Shown: piece after piece, positions 17,917 through 27,100 of the stretch | Position numbering within the stretch: position 1 is the first letter of the stretch | Layout: each line of letters opens with the position of its first letter | NCBI GenBank assembly: GCA_001899315.1 | Contig: MOYA01000001.1 | Location: 1,588,599-1,652,598 of the forward strand | Source: Candidatus Obscuribacter phosphatis | Lineage (GTDB): Bacteria; Cyanobacteriota; Vampirovibrionia; Obscuribacterales; Obscuribacteraceae | DNA length: 64,000 bases | Direction of reading: 5' to 3' | Notes under the pieces: model-generated | What the model was told of the DNA's origin: nothing | The model's input: the letters and a program-made list of their open reading frames with translations, nothing else | Database searches by the model: none | Made by a program: the position numbers and the translations under genes

Positions 17917-18549
17917 CTAGAGGCCGCTTGCCAATTCTCTCATCTTATTGAGATTAGCCAGGCGCGAAGCCATTTCAGAACTTTGGCTCATGGCGTCCTT
18001 TAGTTCTTTGGCAGCTTTGGCTCTTTCCAAAATACCCAGATCACCGTTGAATAGCTGCATCTCAAGTTGTGTAATGCGATATTGCAAACCGGAATAGGCA
18101 GCAAGCAAACCCCTGTTTTCTCTCTCAATCTGGCTTAGGTCGTAACCCACATCATTTGGGTTGGGTGGAGTGTGCACACCATGATTGGCGCCAGAAAAAT
18201 CCATCTCAGGACCACCGATGTACTCATCGGCCCCCCATGCCGAAGGCATGAGAGAACCATGACCGGTAGTAAGCCCGGCATCGCGAGTTCCGACTATGCC
18301 CGTATTGATACGATGGTCCCTGGTGAAATTATAGTAAGGAGGCGGTCCCTTGAAGCTTTCATCTCCATAGATTGATTCAGCCATACCGCCAGCCTGCTGA
18401 ACAAAGCTGTCCATGCGCACCGGCGGTAAATTGCGTCGCTGACTTTGTGCGGACGCAGAAGAGCAAGCTAAAACCGAAAACGAAACAAGAGACAAAAGTA
18501 TAAGAGCGACATTAAATGTCGCCACCGAAATGGCAAAGAATGAATGCAT
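17917..18549 (-). CDS. Secreted protein of unknown function with C-terminal coiled coil
   Basis: 210 residues. A hydrophobic N-terminus (~1-35, ending SSASAQ) is a likely signal peptide; the Cys at ~29 is not in a convincing lipobox. The middle (45-135) is Gly/Pro/Asn/Asp-rich with little predicted structure, and the C-terminal ~70 residues form a helix or coiled coil (LSQIERENRG...LAAYSGLQYRITQLEMQL). The ribosome binding site is GAGG, eight bases before the ATG. A near-consensus sigma-70 promoter lies ~120 bp upstream, so expression is probably strong. No family is recognised. Confidence 0.75.
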   Translation of the reverse strand: MHSFFAISVATFNVALILLSLVSFSVLACSSASAQSQRRNLPPVRMDSFVQQAGGMAESIYGDESFKGPPPYYNFTRDHRINTGIVGTRDAGLTTGHGSLMPSAWGADEYIGGPEMDFSGANHGVHTPPNPNDVGYDLSQIERENRGLLAAYSGLQYRITQLEMQLFNGDLGILERAKAAKELKDAMSQSSEMASRLANLNKMRELASGL

Positions 18550-18678
18550 AAAAAGACCTCACAAGAGGTTTGGATGAAAAATTGGGGCAAAGGACAAAGG
18601 ACGAACAATTTCTCTAGTAACTAAGAGTGGGCTATGACTAAGGGTAGATTTTTGCGATAGCGTCAAATATGGCTTGCG

Positions 18679-18707
18679 ATTCTACCAAGTAAACCGTCGA
18701 TTGTCAA
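18679..18707 (-). promoter_or_regulatory. Near-consensus sigma-70 promoter
   Basis: On the minus strand a perfect -35 TTGACA (18702-18707) is separated by exactly 17 bp from a TAGAAT -10 (18679-18684). It reads into the secreted-protein gene starting at 18549, leaving a leader of about 120 nt. This is the clearest promoter in the window. Confidence 0.8.
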
Positions 18708-18708
18708 G

Positions 18709-18718
18709 CCCCCCCCCC
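18709..18718. repeat. Ten-base C/G homopolymer beside the promoter
   Basis: An uninterrupted run of ten C (plus strand; ten G on the coding strand), one base upstream of the -35 box of the promoter at 18679-18707, extended by TCCC. Such tracts are prone to slippage. It also lies just past the 3' end of the reductase gene at 18727. Confidence 0.9.
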
Positions 18719-18726
18719 TCCCTTTT

Positions 18727-19602
18727 CTACCTCTCTAGTTCCTTATGCAGAAGTTGCAATCCCTTTCTACAACCTATAATTTCCAGTTTGGGCAGCTTTG
18801 CCTGAAGTTTTTCCATGACCAAACCACCTTCTAAGGGTCTGGCTGCTTTCTGTCCCAATTCACTCGTTTGTACCGGAATAACGAGATCTTCATCTAGACC
18901 AAATACATAAGCTGCTTCGCGAGCAAACTGGTAGCGACTGACGCGCTCGAGACCGGCAACGTTATAGATACCATTGGCGCAGTCGGCTAGCAAAGCTGCA
19001 GCTTCAGCAAGATTGCGAGAAAAAGTCGGGTTTCCCACCTGATCGCTTGGTACCTTGATTGCTTTGCCATCAAGCAAAGATTTGACCAACCTGACCACGA
19101 AATTTTTGCCTTGCCACTCTTGTCCATAAACAACAGTGGTCCTTAAGACCAAAGAATCTGCAGAGGCGAGCACAAGTTTCTCTGCCATGACCTTGTGTCG
19201 TCCATAAACAGAAATGGGAGAGACCGGCGAATCTTCACGGTAAGGTCCACTTAATCCATCAAATACATAATCACTAGAGAAATAGATCAATTTACTGCCA
19301 ACCTGCTGGCATGCGGCAAAAACATTCTCGACACCCAAAACATTGATTCTATGAGACAGCTCTGGGTCTTCCTCGCAGCCCTCTACATTGGTAAAAGAAG
19401 AACTTAGATACACATGGCGAGGACAAAGCTCTTCAAGCAGCGAAAGGACTTTTGCCTTATCGCTTATGTCTAGATGGCGCAAAGGAAAGTGGGGTGGATT
19501 GTGCGACGAATAAGTTCCGATGGCATCCACGCCGTGCCCACGTAAGAAGTCAACTAAAGCGCCCCCTACTTGACCGGAAGCACCAATAACGAGATCTCTC
19601 AT
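18727..19602 (-). CDS. RmlD-like NDP-4-keto-sugar reductase
   Basis: 291 residues, an extended short-chain dehydrogenase of the RmlD/AscF type. The nucleotide-binding GASGQVGG motif is at the N-terminus, the substrate-binding FSSDYVFDG in the middle and the catalytic YGRHK (Tyr-x3-Lys) after it. It should reduce a 4-keto-6-deoxy sugar nucleotide to the final deoxysugar. Partner genes point to a CDP-3,6-dideoxyhexose rather than dTDP-rhamnose, because a cytidylyltransferase (not RmlA) and an E1 dehydrase are adjacent and no rmlA or rmlB is present. Its ATG overlaps the epimerase stop (ATGA), so the two are translated together. Confidence 0.8.
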   Translation of the reverse strand: MRDLVIGASGQVGGALVDFLRGHGVDAIGTYSSHNPPHFPLRHLDISDKAKVLSLLEELCPRHVYLSSSFTNVEGCEEDPELSHRINVLGVENVFAACQQVGSKLIYFSSDYVFDGLSGPYREDSPVSPISVYGRHKVMAEKLVLASADSLVLRTTVVYGQEWQGKNFVVRLVKSLLDGKAIKVPSDQVGNPTFSRNLAEAAALLADCANGIYNVAGLERVSRYQFAREAAYVFGLDEDLVIPVQTSELGQKAARPLEGGLVMEKLQAKLPKLEIIGCRKGLQLLHKELER

Positions 19603-20051
19603 CGGTGCATCAGCGACCAGTCATAAGGAATATGATTATCAAAGGGATCCATACGTGATATCTCATCAGCGCTATGGGGGTGACTGGCCAGGTTAGCCAC
19701 TAGAGATGGTGCAACACCACAACCCTTGAAACCGTTCCAGACACCGGGTGGCACCTGCACCAGTTTGTAATCACTATCACCCAGGAAAACTTCCTGCAAA
19801 AGTCCTCTGGTGCTCGATTCAGGTCTATCGTCGTAAAGGACCAGCTTAATCATGCCGCTCACAACTGCATAGTTTAAGGTCATTTCGCTATGCAAATGCC
19901 AGCCCTTGATCACGCCTGGATAGACCTGCGAAAAATAAATTTCACCAAAGCCCGCAAAGAGCGGATCGTCGACCCTCATCATATGCATAATTTTGCCACG
20001 CTCATCGGCGATTTGACTAAGCTTCTTGATTACAACGCCATCGATACTCAT
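19599..20051 (-). CDS. RmlC-like sugar-nucleotide epimerase (cupin)
   Basis: 150 residues from the ATG at 20049-20051; a TTG seven codons upstream would overlap the next gene. The fold is that of the dTDP-4-keto-6-deoxyglucose 3,5-epimerase family, with a conserved GWHLH (position of the catalytic His in RmlC) and the cupin strands LVQVPPGVWNGFKG. It is shorter than typical RmlC (~180 residues). By context it may act on a CDP-4-keto-3,6-dideoxyhexose like AscE in ascarylose synthesis, rather than on dTDP-sugars. The gene lies 5 bp after the cytidylyltransferase gene and overlaps the reductase gene by four bases. Confidence 0.75.
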   Translation of the reverse strand: MSIDGVVIKKLSQIADERGKIMHMMRVDDPLFAGFGEIYFSQVYPGVIKGWHLHSEMTLNYAVVSGMIKLVLYDDRPESSTRGLLQEVFLGDSDYKLVQVPPGVWNGFKGCGVAPSLVANLASHPHSADEISRMDPFDNHIPYDWSLMHR

Positions 20052-20056
20052 TTGCT

Positions 20057-20836
20057 CTACCACAACTTCCAAGGGGCTTCATCTTCACGCCATAATTTTT
20101 GCAATGTCTCAACGTCTCTGACTGTATCCATACATTGCCAGAAGCCATAATGCAAGTAAGAACTCAATTCTCCTTCTTGCGCCAGACGCTGCAAAGGTTC
20201 TCTCTCAAATATAGAACTATCATCGGAAATATAATCACGCACCGATGGCTCAAGAACAAAAAATCCTCCGTTAATCCAGCCGGAATCTGTCTGAGGCTTC
20301 TCTTCAAATCTGGAAACAGTGCGAGAGGCGCCCTCCTCAAAATAGATTTCTCCGAAACGAGCAGGTGGTCTCACCGCAGTCACAGTCGCTTTCTTACCCT
20401 GTTTCTTATGCAGGTCAATAACACCTTTTACATCAACATCAGCAACACCGTCGCCGTAAGTGACGAGAAAAGGTTCATCGCCGATGTATTCGGAAGCTCT
20501 TTTGATTCTGCCACCAGTCATGGTGTCTTGCCCTGTATCGATAAGATGCACAGTCCAATCTTCTATGTCACCGCCGCCAGAGACCTTAATTTCGCCAGAA
20601 CGCAGCTTGACCACAAGATCGCTGTCGCGATGTCGATAATTGAGAAAGTACTCCTTGATCACCCCACCCTTATAGCCGAGTGCCACTACAAACTCTCTAA
20701 ACCCGAAATGAGCGTAAATCTTCATAATATGCCAGAGAACCGGTCGTCCACCGACTTCCACCATGGGCTTCGGCTTGACGTGGGTTTCTTCTTGCAGCCT
20801 TGTACCAAGCCCACCGGCTAAAATCACTACTTTCAT
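20057..20836 (-). CDS. rfbF: Glucose-1-phosphate cytidylyltransferase
   Basis: 259 residues, the usual length. It carries the nucleotidyltransferase signature LAGGLGTRLQEET, the KPKPMVEVGGRPVLWHIM stretch and the family-specific YRHRDSDLVV and YGDGVADVD segments that separate RfbF/AscA from RmlA. It makes CDP-glucose from CTP and glucose-1-phosphate, the first step to CDP-linked 3,6-dideoxyhexoses. It is the first gene of a three-gene minus-strand operon and is divergent from rfbH across a 76-bp promoter region. Confidence 0.92.
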   Translation of the reverse strand: MKVVILAGGLGTRLQEETHVKPKPMVEVGGRPVLWHIMKIYAHFGFREFVVALGYKGGVIKEYFLNYRHRDSDLVVKLRSGEIKVSGGGDIEDWTVHLIDTGQDTMTGGRIKRASEYIGDEPFLVTYGDGVADVDVKGVIDLHKKQGKKATVTAVRPPARFGEIYFEEGASRTVSRFEEKPQTDSGWINGGFFVLEPSVRDYISDDSSIFEREPLQRLAQEGELSSYLHYGFWQCMDTVRDVETLQKLWREDEAPWKLW

Positions 20837-20880
20837 TTTTGGGTTTATGAACTCGCTTAGTATTGAGAGCCGACTGAAGT

Positions 20881-20886
20881 TATAAT
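20881..20886 (+). promoter_or_regulatory. Putative -10 box (TATAAT) for rfbH
   Basis: A consensus TATAAT lies 26 bp before the ATG of the dehydrase gene. The best -35-like match (TTGAGA at 20863-20868) is too close for this hexamer but fits an overlapping TATAGC at 20887. The exact promoter is unresolved. Confidence 0.4.
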
Positions 20887-20912
20887 TATAGCCCCATAGA
20901 AAGGGGATCTCG

Positions 20913-22244
20913 ATGTCGGATAGCCTAGATGAAGCAGAGAAACTGCGTCTCGAAATTCTGGAATTGACCGCTCGCTACCAAAAGCTGAAATGGCCTGACA
21001 AAGAATTCAGCGAAGGGCAGTTCATACCATACGCAGGGCGTATATTTGACGAGAAAGAACTTGTCAACCTGGTGGACGCATCACTTGATTTCTGGCTGAC
21101 TACAGGCAGATTCGCCCGCAACTTTGAACAGGCTTTTGCCCGTCACCTAGACAGACGCTATGCCCTTCTTTGCAATTCCGGCTCTTCGGCCAATCTATTG
21201 GCTGTAACCGCGCTTACTTCATATAGATTAAAAGAGCGAAGACTCTTGCCTGGAGACGAAATCATCACTGTGGCTGCCGGCTTTCCTACAACGGTAGCAC
21301 CGATTGTGCAAAACAATTTAGTTCCGGTGTTTCTTGATGTGAATCTCACAACTCTAAATGTCAAAACCGAGCAGCTTGAAGAAGCTTATAGTTCAAAAAC
21401 CAAAGCAATTATCCTGGCGCACACACTCGGTAATCCGTTTGACCTAGATACGGTTATGAGCTTTGCTCAAAAACACAATCTCTTTGTGATTGAAGACAAC
21501 TGCGATGCTCTAGGCAGTCTCTACAAGGGCAGACTGACAGGCACTAGAGGAGATTTAGCAACAAGTAGCTTCTATCCAGCCCATCATATAACAATGGGCG
21601 AGGGAGGCTGTGTTGTCACTTCGGATCCCCAACTCAAGATTATTGTGGAATCTTTTCGCGACTGGGGTCGCGACTGCTATTGCGATCCGGGTAAAGACAA
21701 TACTTGCGGTAAGCGCTTTGGTTGGCAACTGGGCTCGCTGCCAGAAGGCTACGACCACAAATATATCTATAGTCACCTCGGTTATAATCTGAAGCTCACT
21801 GACATGCAAGCGGCAGTGGGACTGGCCCAATTAGAGAAACTAGAAAGTTTTGGTTCTAGTAGACGCCGCAACTTTGCCAGCCTCAAAGAAGGCTTGAAGA
21901 AAATCAAAAACTTTGAGGAGTTTATGGTCCTTCCAGAAGCCACCGCTGGTAGTGACCCTTCTTGGTTTGGTTTTCCGCTAACAGTGAAAGAGAAAGCCCC
22001 ATTCGCCAGAAAGAGCTTGATTGAACATCTTGAGAGTAAGCAGATTGCCACCAGACACATATTCGGCGGCAACCTACTCAGACAACCTGCCTTTATTGAT
22101 GTGGACAAACGCACAGTTGCCGACCTTAGCAATACAGATCAAGTGATGAAAGGCTCTTTTGTTGTGGGCGTCTACCCCGGAATAACACAGCAGTCAGTAG
22201 ACTATATGCTCTACACTTTTGCAGACTTTTTCAAGCGACTTTAG
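20913..22244 (+). CDS. rfbH: CDP-6-deoxy-4-keto-glucose 3-dehydrase (E1)
   Basis: 443 residues. A DegT/DnrJ-fold enzyme in which the PLP-binding Lys is replaced by His225 ([12 protein letters not shown]), the hallmark of E1. Its [2Fe-2S] ligands are Cys197, Cys255, Cys257 and Cys265, in the exact C-x57-C-x-C-x7-C spacing of the Yersinia enzyme. It removes the C3 hydroxyl of CDP-4-keto-6-deoxyglucose using PMP and one-electron transfer, and normally needs an E3 reductase (AscD/RfbI), not seen here. The CDP-glucose 4,6-dehydratase (RfbG) that makes its substrate is also absent from the window. The 3' end overlaps the convergent TPR gene by 14 bp. Confidence 0.95.
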   Translation: MSDSLDEAEKLRLEILELTARYQKLKWPDKEFSEGQFIPYAGRIFDEKELVNLVDASLDFWLTTGRFARNFEQAFARHLDRRYALLCNSGSSANLLAVTALTSYRLKERRLLPGDEIITVAAGFPTTVAPIVQNNLVPVFLDVNLTTLNVKTEQLEEAYSSKTKAIILAHTLGNPFDLDTVMSFAQKHNLFVIEDNCDALGSLYKGRLTGTRGDLATSSFYPAHHITMGEGGCVVTSDPQLKIIVESFRDWGRDCYCDPGKDNTCGKRFGWQLGSLPEGYDHKYIYSHLGYNLKLTDMQAAVGLAQLEKLESFGSSRRRNFASLKEGLKKIKNFEEFMVLPEATAGSDPSWFGFPLTVKEKAPFARKSLIEHLESKQIATRHIFGGNLLRQPAFIDVDKRTVADLSNTDQVMKGSFVVGVYPGITQQSVDYMLYTFADFFKRL

Positions 22245-24126
22245 CGCCCATTTGCCTTTTAATTATATCGATACGCTCGTTGATCAACTGAGCTTTCACT
22301 CTCCTAGATTCGACTTCCTCTTTGGAAAGCTCTGGGTCTTCTTCCATTAGAAGATGAATACACATCTCGGCAGCACTTTCCATGAATATCTCACATTCGC
22401 CTTCATCTTTTTGAATCAGACATACTTCCGCCAAGTTGAGAAGGACATCTATCATATTCTCGTGCTCAGTGGGATAGACCTTATACTGAACCTCTAAGAT
22501 CTGCCTATAGCACTCTTCAGCCAGATCAAAGCGCTCCATTGCTCTATAAACTCTAGCAAGCATTTCTATTGGTCCGACTGTTTCAAGAGAAGCATCACCA
22601 AAGAGATCGAGAGAAACATCAACTAGCTTAGCACCAGCTGAAGCCGCCTTGTTATAGCTGCCGCTGCGGGTGAAGACTTCAACCAATTGCTTCAAAATCG
22701 GCAAGCCGACCGCCTTGCGACTCAGCCCAAGAGAATCTAGGGCGTAGAGCACCTCAGTGGCAAGAAAAGTCTTATGATCTTTGCTCAGTCTGGCAGACTC
22801 TAAGTGATTCATTAAGGCTACGATTGAGGAAAGGGCACCATTTATGTCTTTATCCCGATCAAACAACCTAATTGTGCAAAGCAAAATACCTTCTTTCTCG
22901 CTGTCTTCGTTGAGAAGGGTATCAGGACGATTGAGCCCTCTATTGAGGAAGGCAGCAGTATCTGCTGAAAAATACTTGAAGCTCTCTCTAGGTGCACCCT
23001 TGTCATTTAGCACAATAAATCTCAATGCACGAGCGATACCATTCCACGCTCTGTCAGCTTGACTTTCGTACCCACCCATCATCTCTGCCATTTGCAATAC
23101 TTTCAAATAAAGTATTGCCGCACAGGCATTGCGACCCTCTTGCAGATAAAAATCTGCCAAATTATGGCAAGCCCTCACAGGCTCAACTGGAGGCTCGTTG
23201 CGCAAAGCAGTTATATGGTTCTCCAGACTCATCTTCAGAGCTTCCGAAACATCTTCGCGACCGGTTCTCTCTAATACATTGACCAAGCCCCTTGTGACAA
23301 AGAAGAGTCCTTCATGATCCTCCGAGCCTCCAATGGCAAAAGATAAACGCGCTGATTGATATAGCTTCTCAGCTAGATCGTCGTCACCATCAGCTTCTGC
23401 GACAACCGCTCCCACCACCAAAGCCCAACCGGCAACATCAGAGACTACGCCATGATCGGCTAACTCTTTGAGCATTAGCCAGGAATTGGCTGAAGGATAA
23501 GCTACCGCCAATTTTCCCAAGGTTGGAATGTCTAAGACTGAATCAAGAGAAGAAAGCAGACATTTCCGGCGATCTTCAGGATCTTCAAGAGAGGCAATGA
23601 AGCGATCTAAAACTGATGCTCTGGCATATGCTTGTCCGTCAAAATCATTCTGCTGCCCTTGGGGTAAGCTGGAAAGGGCCTCATTCACTTCCGTAACCAG
23701 CCTGGTCATATTGGACTTAATGCTTGAGATTTCGTTGACCGGCTCCAACTCCTTGAGAAGTTCGGTATGTTTTCTCTCAAATCTATCTACTATAGTCTTG
23801 ATTGCCTTATCGAACTCTTGAGAGAGACCACTGACCTCTTTGCTGATATCTTTCTGGAGATTTTCTCTCAGTCCTCGCTCTTGCTCGGCAATAGATTCGG
23901 TTATGCCGGCCAGACTCTGGGTTCTAAATCTGGCAACTGTCTCACTCAATAGGGCTACTTCTCTCTTGAGATTGGCGATATCGGCCATAGTCTGGTTATG
24001 AGCTCGATTGCGACCCGGGTTCGACATCTCCATCAAGCGTCTGAGAGTAATATAGATGAAGATACCAAAGCCAAGCGAGGCAACGGAAACAATCAATCCA
24101 GCATAAACTAAACTATCGTGATTCAT
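22231..24126 (-). CDS. Membrane-anchored coiled-coil/TPR protein of the chemosensory cluster
   Basis: 631 residues. One N-terminal membrane helix (~8-28) is followed by a coiled-coil region (~45-125, [18 protein letters not shown] and further heptads). The remainder is helical with TPR-like pairs, clearest at the C-terminus (for example [17 protein letters not shown] and [21 protein letters not shown]). It has the outline of a receptor-like scaffold but lacks a methyl-accepting tip or kinase motif. It overlaps the Hpt gene by four bases (ATGA) and is the last gene of the hybrid-Hpt-TPR operon, so it probably acts with that phosphorelay. The function is inferred from position only. Confidence 0.75.
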   Translation of the reverse strand: MNHDSLVYAGLIVSVASLGFGIFIYITLRRLMEMSNPGRNRAHNQTMADIANLKREVALLSETVARFRTQSLAGITESIAEQERGLRENLQKDISKEVSGLSQEFDKAIKTIVDRFERKHTELLKELEPVNEISSIKSNMTRLVTEVNEALSSLPQGQQNDFDGQAYARASVLDRFIASLEDPEDRRKCLLSSLDSVLDIPTLGKLAVAYPSANSWLMLKELADHGVVSDVAGWALVVGAVVAEADGDDDLAEKLYQSARLSFAIGGSEDHEGLFFVTRGLVNVLERTGREDVSEALKMSLENHITALRNEPPVEPVRACHNLADFYLQEGRNACAAILYLKVLQMAEMMGGYESQADRAWNGIARALRFIVLNDKGAPRESFKYFSADTAAFLNRGLNRPDTLLNEDSEKEGILLCTIRLFDRDKDINGALSSIVALMNHLESARLSKDHKTFLATEVLYALDSLGLSRKAVGLPILKQLVEVFTRSGSYNKAASAGAKLVDVSLDLFGDASLETVGPIEMLARVYRAMERFDLAEECYRQILEVQYKVYPTEHENMIDVLLNLAEVCLIQKDEGECEIFMESAAEMCIHLLMEEDPELSKEEVESRRVKAQLINERIDIIKRQMGAKVA

Positions 24127-24518
24127 TTAAGGTATTGCCTCAGGTATTCCACTAATTCTTGAAAAGCCCTGTTCAGTTTCTCGAATAGGGCCTCTGCCTT
24201 TAGCCAATTAGCCCCTAGACTATACTCTTCCATTTCTTTGCAGAGACCTTCCAATTCCTGTGCCACTACAATCCTCGAAGCACCTTTGAGCATATGGGCA
24301 TGAGACTTGAGTGATTTTCCATCGCGATTGAAAATCGACTCCTGCATTTTCTCCATAACATCTGCTGTATCTTCCAAGTATGCAGAAACAAGCTCTTTCG
24401 CCATGTCGCGATCGAATTGAGCTTCAAGCTCTTCCAGCCGCGCTGGTCTGGCGACGTTTCCTGCTTCTTGTCCCTCTAAGCTTTCCAATGGCATCCTTTC
24501 TGCTGATTCGCTGTTCAA
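24123..24518 (-). CDS. Histidine phosphotransfer (Hpt) protein
   Basis: 131 residues from a TTG start that overlaps the preceding stop (TTGA). A helical Hpt domain occupies ~35-130 with an intact motif SHAHMLKGASR carrying the phosphorylatable His. The surrounding helices (LVSAYLEDTADVMEKMQESI before, LEGLCKEMEEYS after) are typical. It should shuttle phosphate between receiver domains. The upstream hybrid protein has a receiver but an Hpt-like domain that lost its His, so this free-standing Hpt could supply the missing function. Overlaps with both neighbours imply a single transcript. Confidence 0.88.
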   Translation of the reverse strand: MNSESAERMPLESLEGQEAGNVARPARLEELEAQFDRDMAKELVSAYLEDTADVMEKMQESIFNRDGKSLKSHAHMLKGASRIVVAQELEGLCKEMEEYSLGANWLKAEALFEKLNRAFQELVEYLRQYLK

Positions 24519-26989
24519 CCAATAATGTGGTGGGCTTCTTCAAAAACTTCCGGACAAGCTTTACGCAGATCAGCCTGTGACCGTAAATAGACAGTCTTGA
24601 GCTTGAGATACTTGAGCCTTACCTGCGGCCAATCGGCAGCCTGAGCATAATTGATTATGTCTGCCGCGACCCGGGTCATCAGCTTGAGACCCAGTGAAGC
24701 GCAGGGACCCTTTATTGAGTTGGAAAGATGTCTAACTTTTTCAACATCATGATCATCTATAGCTTTCTGCATCGAGCCCACAAAAACTTCCATAGAAGAC
24801 AAGAAAGAACGCATGATGTCTTTCAATTCATCACGACTATAGGTAGCCGCAATATTATCAGCATCAAACGGCATAGTCTCGCCACCAGTCATAGTATCAG
24901 CAATCTGGGCTTGAACGACCTGGTCTGAGGAGCCATTGCCCTGTAAACTTTCACCACTTAACGCGGTTTCGATCACACGACTGAGAGTTCCCTCGTTTAC
25001 TCCCTTCGTGAGATAGTCATCCATACCGGCAGCTAGACATTTCTCTTTATCAGTCTCACGGTCGTACGATGTCATGGCGATTATAGGCACGTGTGAGCGT
25101 CCATTCTCTTTCTTTCTTATTTCAGCTGTAGCTTCATAGCCATTCATCACAGGCATATCACAATCCATGAAGATTATCGTGTAAGGTTTTCTCAGCATCT
25201 CAAGTGCTTCAGCGCCATTATTCGCGATATCAGTTTTGAAACCTAACTTCTTCAACTGATGAACCAACAACTTCTGATTAACTGGGATGTCATCAACAAC
25301 CAAGGCCCAACGTTCAGAAATAGAAGGTTTCGCTTCATCGAAAGACACAGGAGCCGAAACATCGCTGAAGCTCTCGACCGTGCTATTAACTGACTGAGCC
25401 TCTACAACTTCTAAATGATGATCAGTAGGTTCGGTATCAGAAAGCGGATTGAACTCAAGGATGCCAACCTCGATCTCTGCCAATGAAGGCTCACTATTAT
25501 CATCAGAGATCAGATCTATCTCTGAAATTGCTTCTGGCTCTGAAATTGCTTCTGGCTCTGAATAAGGCATGGCCGAAGATGCGGTATCGTGATTACCCTG
25601 CGCTATATCAAACTCTTCAAAACTGACAGACTCATCTCCTTCATTTGCCAAAAGAGGAGTCTCCTTGACGAAATCAGAGAATTCTTGCCACAGAGCGCCC
25701 TCGCCTTCATCCACCAGAAGATCGCTATCTTCAAGTTCATTGACCAAAATAGCGGCATCCGGCTGCGAATCCTGAGCTTTATCGGACGAGATAATATCCT
25801 CAATAGGCTCCAAAAATTGATCTTCAGCTCGGAACATCTCCGAAAGATAGCTATTGTCATGGTCGCGAGCTACTTGTCCGCCTACCGAGGCGGCATCTTC
25901 TGATTTATCTTCTGAACCAAGCTCTGGCTTGGCTTCGGCCCCCTCGTCTGCTGTCGCTTCCGAATCGTCAGATAACACTTCAGACTCGGCTTCAGATTCT
26001 TCTTTCTCATCGGCTTGAACTGCGAGTTCAGATTCTGACTCGGAAGCGACTATATCTCCAACCGGAAGAATTTCATCGATAGCCGAATCAGTCTCTGCAG
26101 CCTCGACACTTGGAGGTGACACCATCTCTTGGTGTTCATGCGGCAAGAATGTATCAGAGTTAAGTTGGTCAAAGGTGCCAAAATCGGGTTCACCTAAATC
26201 TGCATCAGGCTCGGGCGGGGGAAAGAAATCATCAGCCTGTGGCTTTCCCAGGGAAGCATCCGAGACTGGGAGAGTGGCACTAACGGGCCCAAATTCTTTA
26301 AATTCCAGCACCCGGTCTAGCACAGAACGGAAACTATTTATCGGAGCACTGATTGCGTCTATTTTTTCCTTCAATTGATTGATTAAGGCACCAATCTGCT
26401 TTTCGCTATTCACTTCATCGGTCGACTCGACTACAAAGATAAGCGCGCCTGCCGTCTCGCCACCATCCTCGGTGAGAGCTTTGTATATAAACTGAAGCCA
26501 TTTCTCGGTTTGGTCCTCATCTTTTTTGGCGAGGTATCGGTGAATGGCAAGACCAATTCCCAAGTTTTTATCACTATCATGCTTAAGCCAAGGGCAACCA
26601 TCGAGTTCCTTAAGATTCTCTGAGTCAAGAGAGAGATTATCAGAGGCACTGAAGAAGCGATAGCTTGAGGCATGACTTCCTAAAGTTAAACCAGTCAGAG
26701 CATAAAATCCGGGGCTGGCCATCAGCACCTGACCGTCTTCAGAAGTGAGAGCAGCGCCTATACTGCGCTCCTTGGAGAGTTTCATGATGATGCCTGGAAC
26801 CTTAGACAGTTCCAAATGACTCTCGCTCTCTAGAATCTCTTTAACCGACTTTTCCAAACCAGAAATAGAGGCTAATTGAGAGCGACTGGCAGAAAGATCG
26901 TCCTTGAGAGCATTCACCTGCCTTTCAAGCTGATGAATCAGCTCAGTAGCGCGGTCTGCACCCTTGACAGCATTATCGGACGATGTCAT
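24515..26989 (-). CDS. Coiled coil-PAS-acidic linker-receiver-pseudoHpt hybrid regulator
   Basis: 824 residues. Order: N-terminal coiled coil (~8-65), a PAS-like domain (~75-215), a long Glu/Asp/Ser-rich linker (~245-555), a receiver (560-680; Asp609, Thr640, Lys662 intact) and a C-terminal Hpt-like helical bundle (~705-805). In the Hpt motif the expected HxLKG reads NSIKG at 757-761, so the phosphorylatable His is Asn757. No HisKA or ATPase domain is present, so it is not a kinase. It is a clear paralogue of the protein at 29101, which has the same order and a Tyr at this site. The linker contains an 18-bp direct repeat (25522-25557). It probably integrates signals in the adjacent Che pathway. 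Confidence 0.82.
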   Translation of the reverse strand: MTSSDNAVKGADRATELIHQLERQVNALKDDLSASRSQLASISGLEKSVKEILESESHLELSKVPGIIMKLSKERSIGAALTSEDGQVLMASPGFYALTGLTLGSHASSYRFFSASDNLSLDSENLKELDGCPWLKHDSDKNLGIGLAIHRYLAKKDEDQTEKWLQFIYKALTEDGGETAGALIFVVESTDEVNSEKQIGALINQLKEKIDAISAPINSFRSVLDRVLEFKEFGPVSATLPVSDASLGKPQADDFFPPPEPDADLGEPDFGTFDQLNSDTFLPHEHQEMVSPPSVEAAETDSAIDEILPVGDIVASESESELAVQADEKEESEAESEVLSDDSEATADEGAEAKPELGSEDKSEDAASVGGQVARDHDNSYLSEMFRAEDQFLEPIEDIISSDKAQDSQPDAAILVNELEDSDLLVDEGEGALWQEFSDFVKETPLLANEGDESVSFEEFDIAQGNHDTASSAMPYSEPEAISEPEAISEIDLISDDNSEPSLAEIEVGILEFNPLSDTEPTDHHLEVVEAQSVNSTVESFSDVSAPVSFDEAKPSISERWALVVDDIPVNQKLLVHQLKKLGFKTDIANNGAEALEMLRKPYTIIFMDCDMPVMNGYEATAEIRKKENGRSHVPIIAMTSYDRETDKEKCLAAGMDDYLTKGVNEGTLSRVIETALSGESLQGNGSSDQVVQAQIADTMTGGETMPFDADNIAATYSRDELKDIMRSFLSSMEVFVGSMQKAIDDHDVEKVRHLSNSIKGPCASLGLKLMTRVAADIINYAQAADWPQVRLKYLKLKTVYLRSQADLRKACPEVFEEAHHIIG

Positions 26990-27061
26990 TCAACAAATCT
27001 CCAGCCAAAACCTAGAAACTAAATCACATAAGTAGAACAGTAAGATAGCCTACATATACCC

Positions 27062-27077
27062 GGGGCTTTTCAGCCCT
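27062..27077 (-). other. Short hairpin with GAAA loop after cheW
   Basis: On the minus strand GGGCT and AGCCC pair around a GAAA tetraloop in the 111-bp gap between cheW and the hybrid gene. No T-run follows. It could be a processing signal or a weak terminator. Confidence 0.35.
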
Positions 27078-27100
27078 AAGCAAAAGGTTATTGCTGTCTG

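Noticed and set aside
18709-18718. Ten-C run as an assembly error
   Set aside because: It is noncoding and cannot be confirmed without reads, so it is kept as a possible real tract, but the exact length should be treated with caution.
20099-20821. 240-residue plus-strand frame antisense to the cytidylyltransferase gene
   Set aside because: It is the reverse of rfbF, has no recognisable domain and its residue composition is that of an antisense shadow.
25522-25557. 18-bp direct repeat as a mobile-element footprint
   Set aside because: It is an in-frame coding repeat in the acidic linker of the hybrid protein and has no flanking inverted ends.
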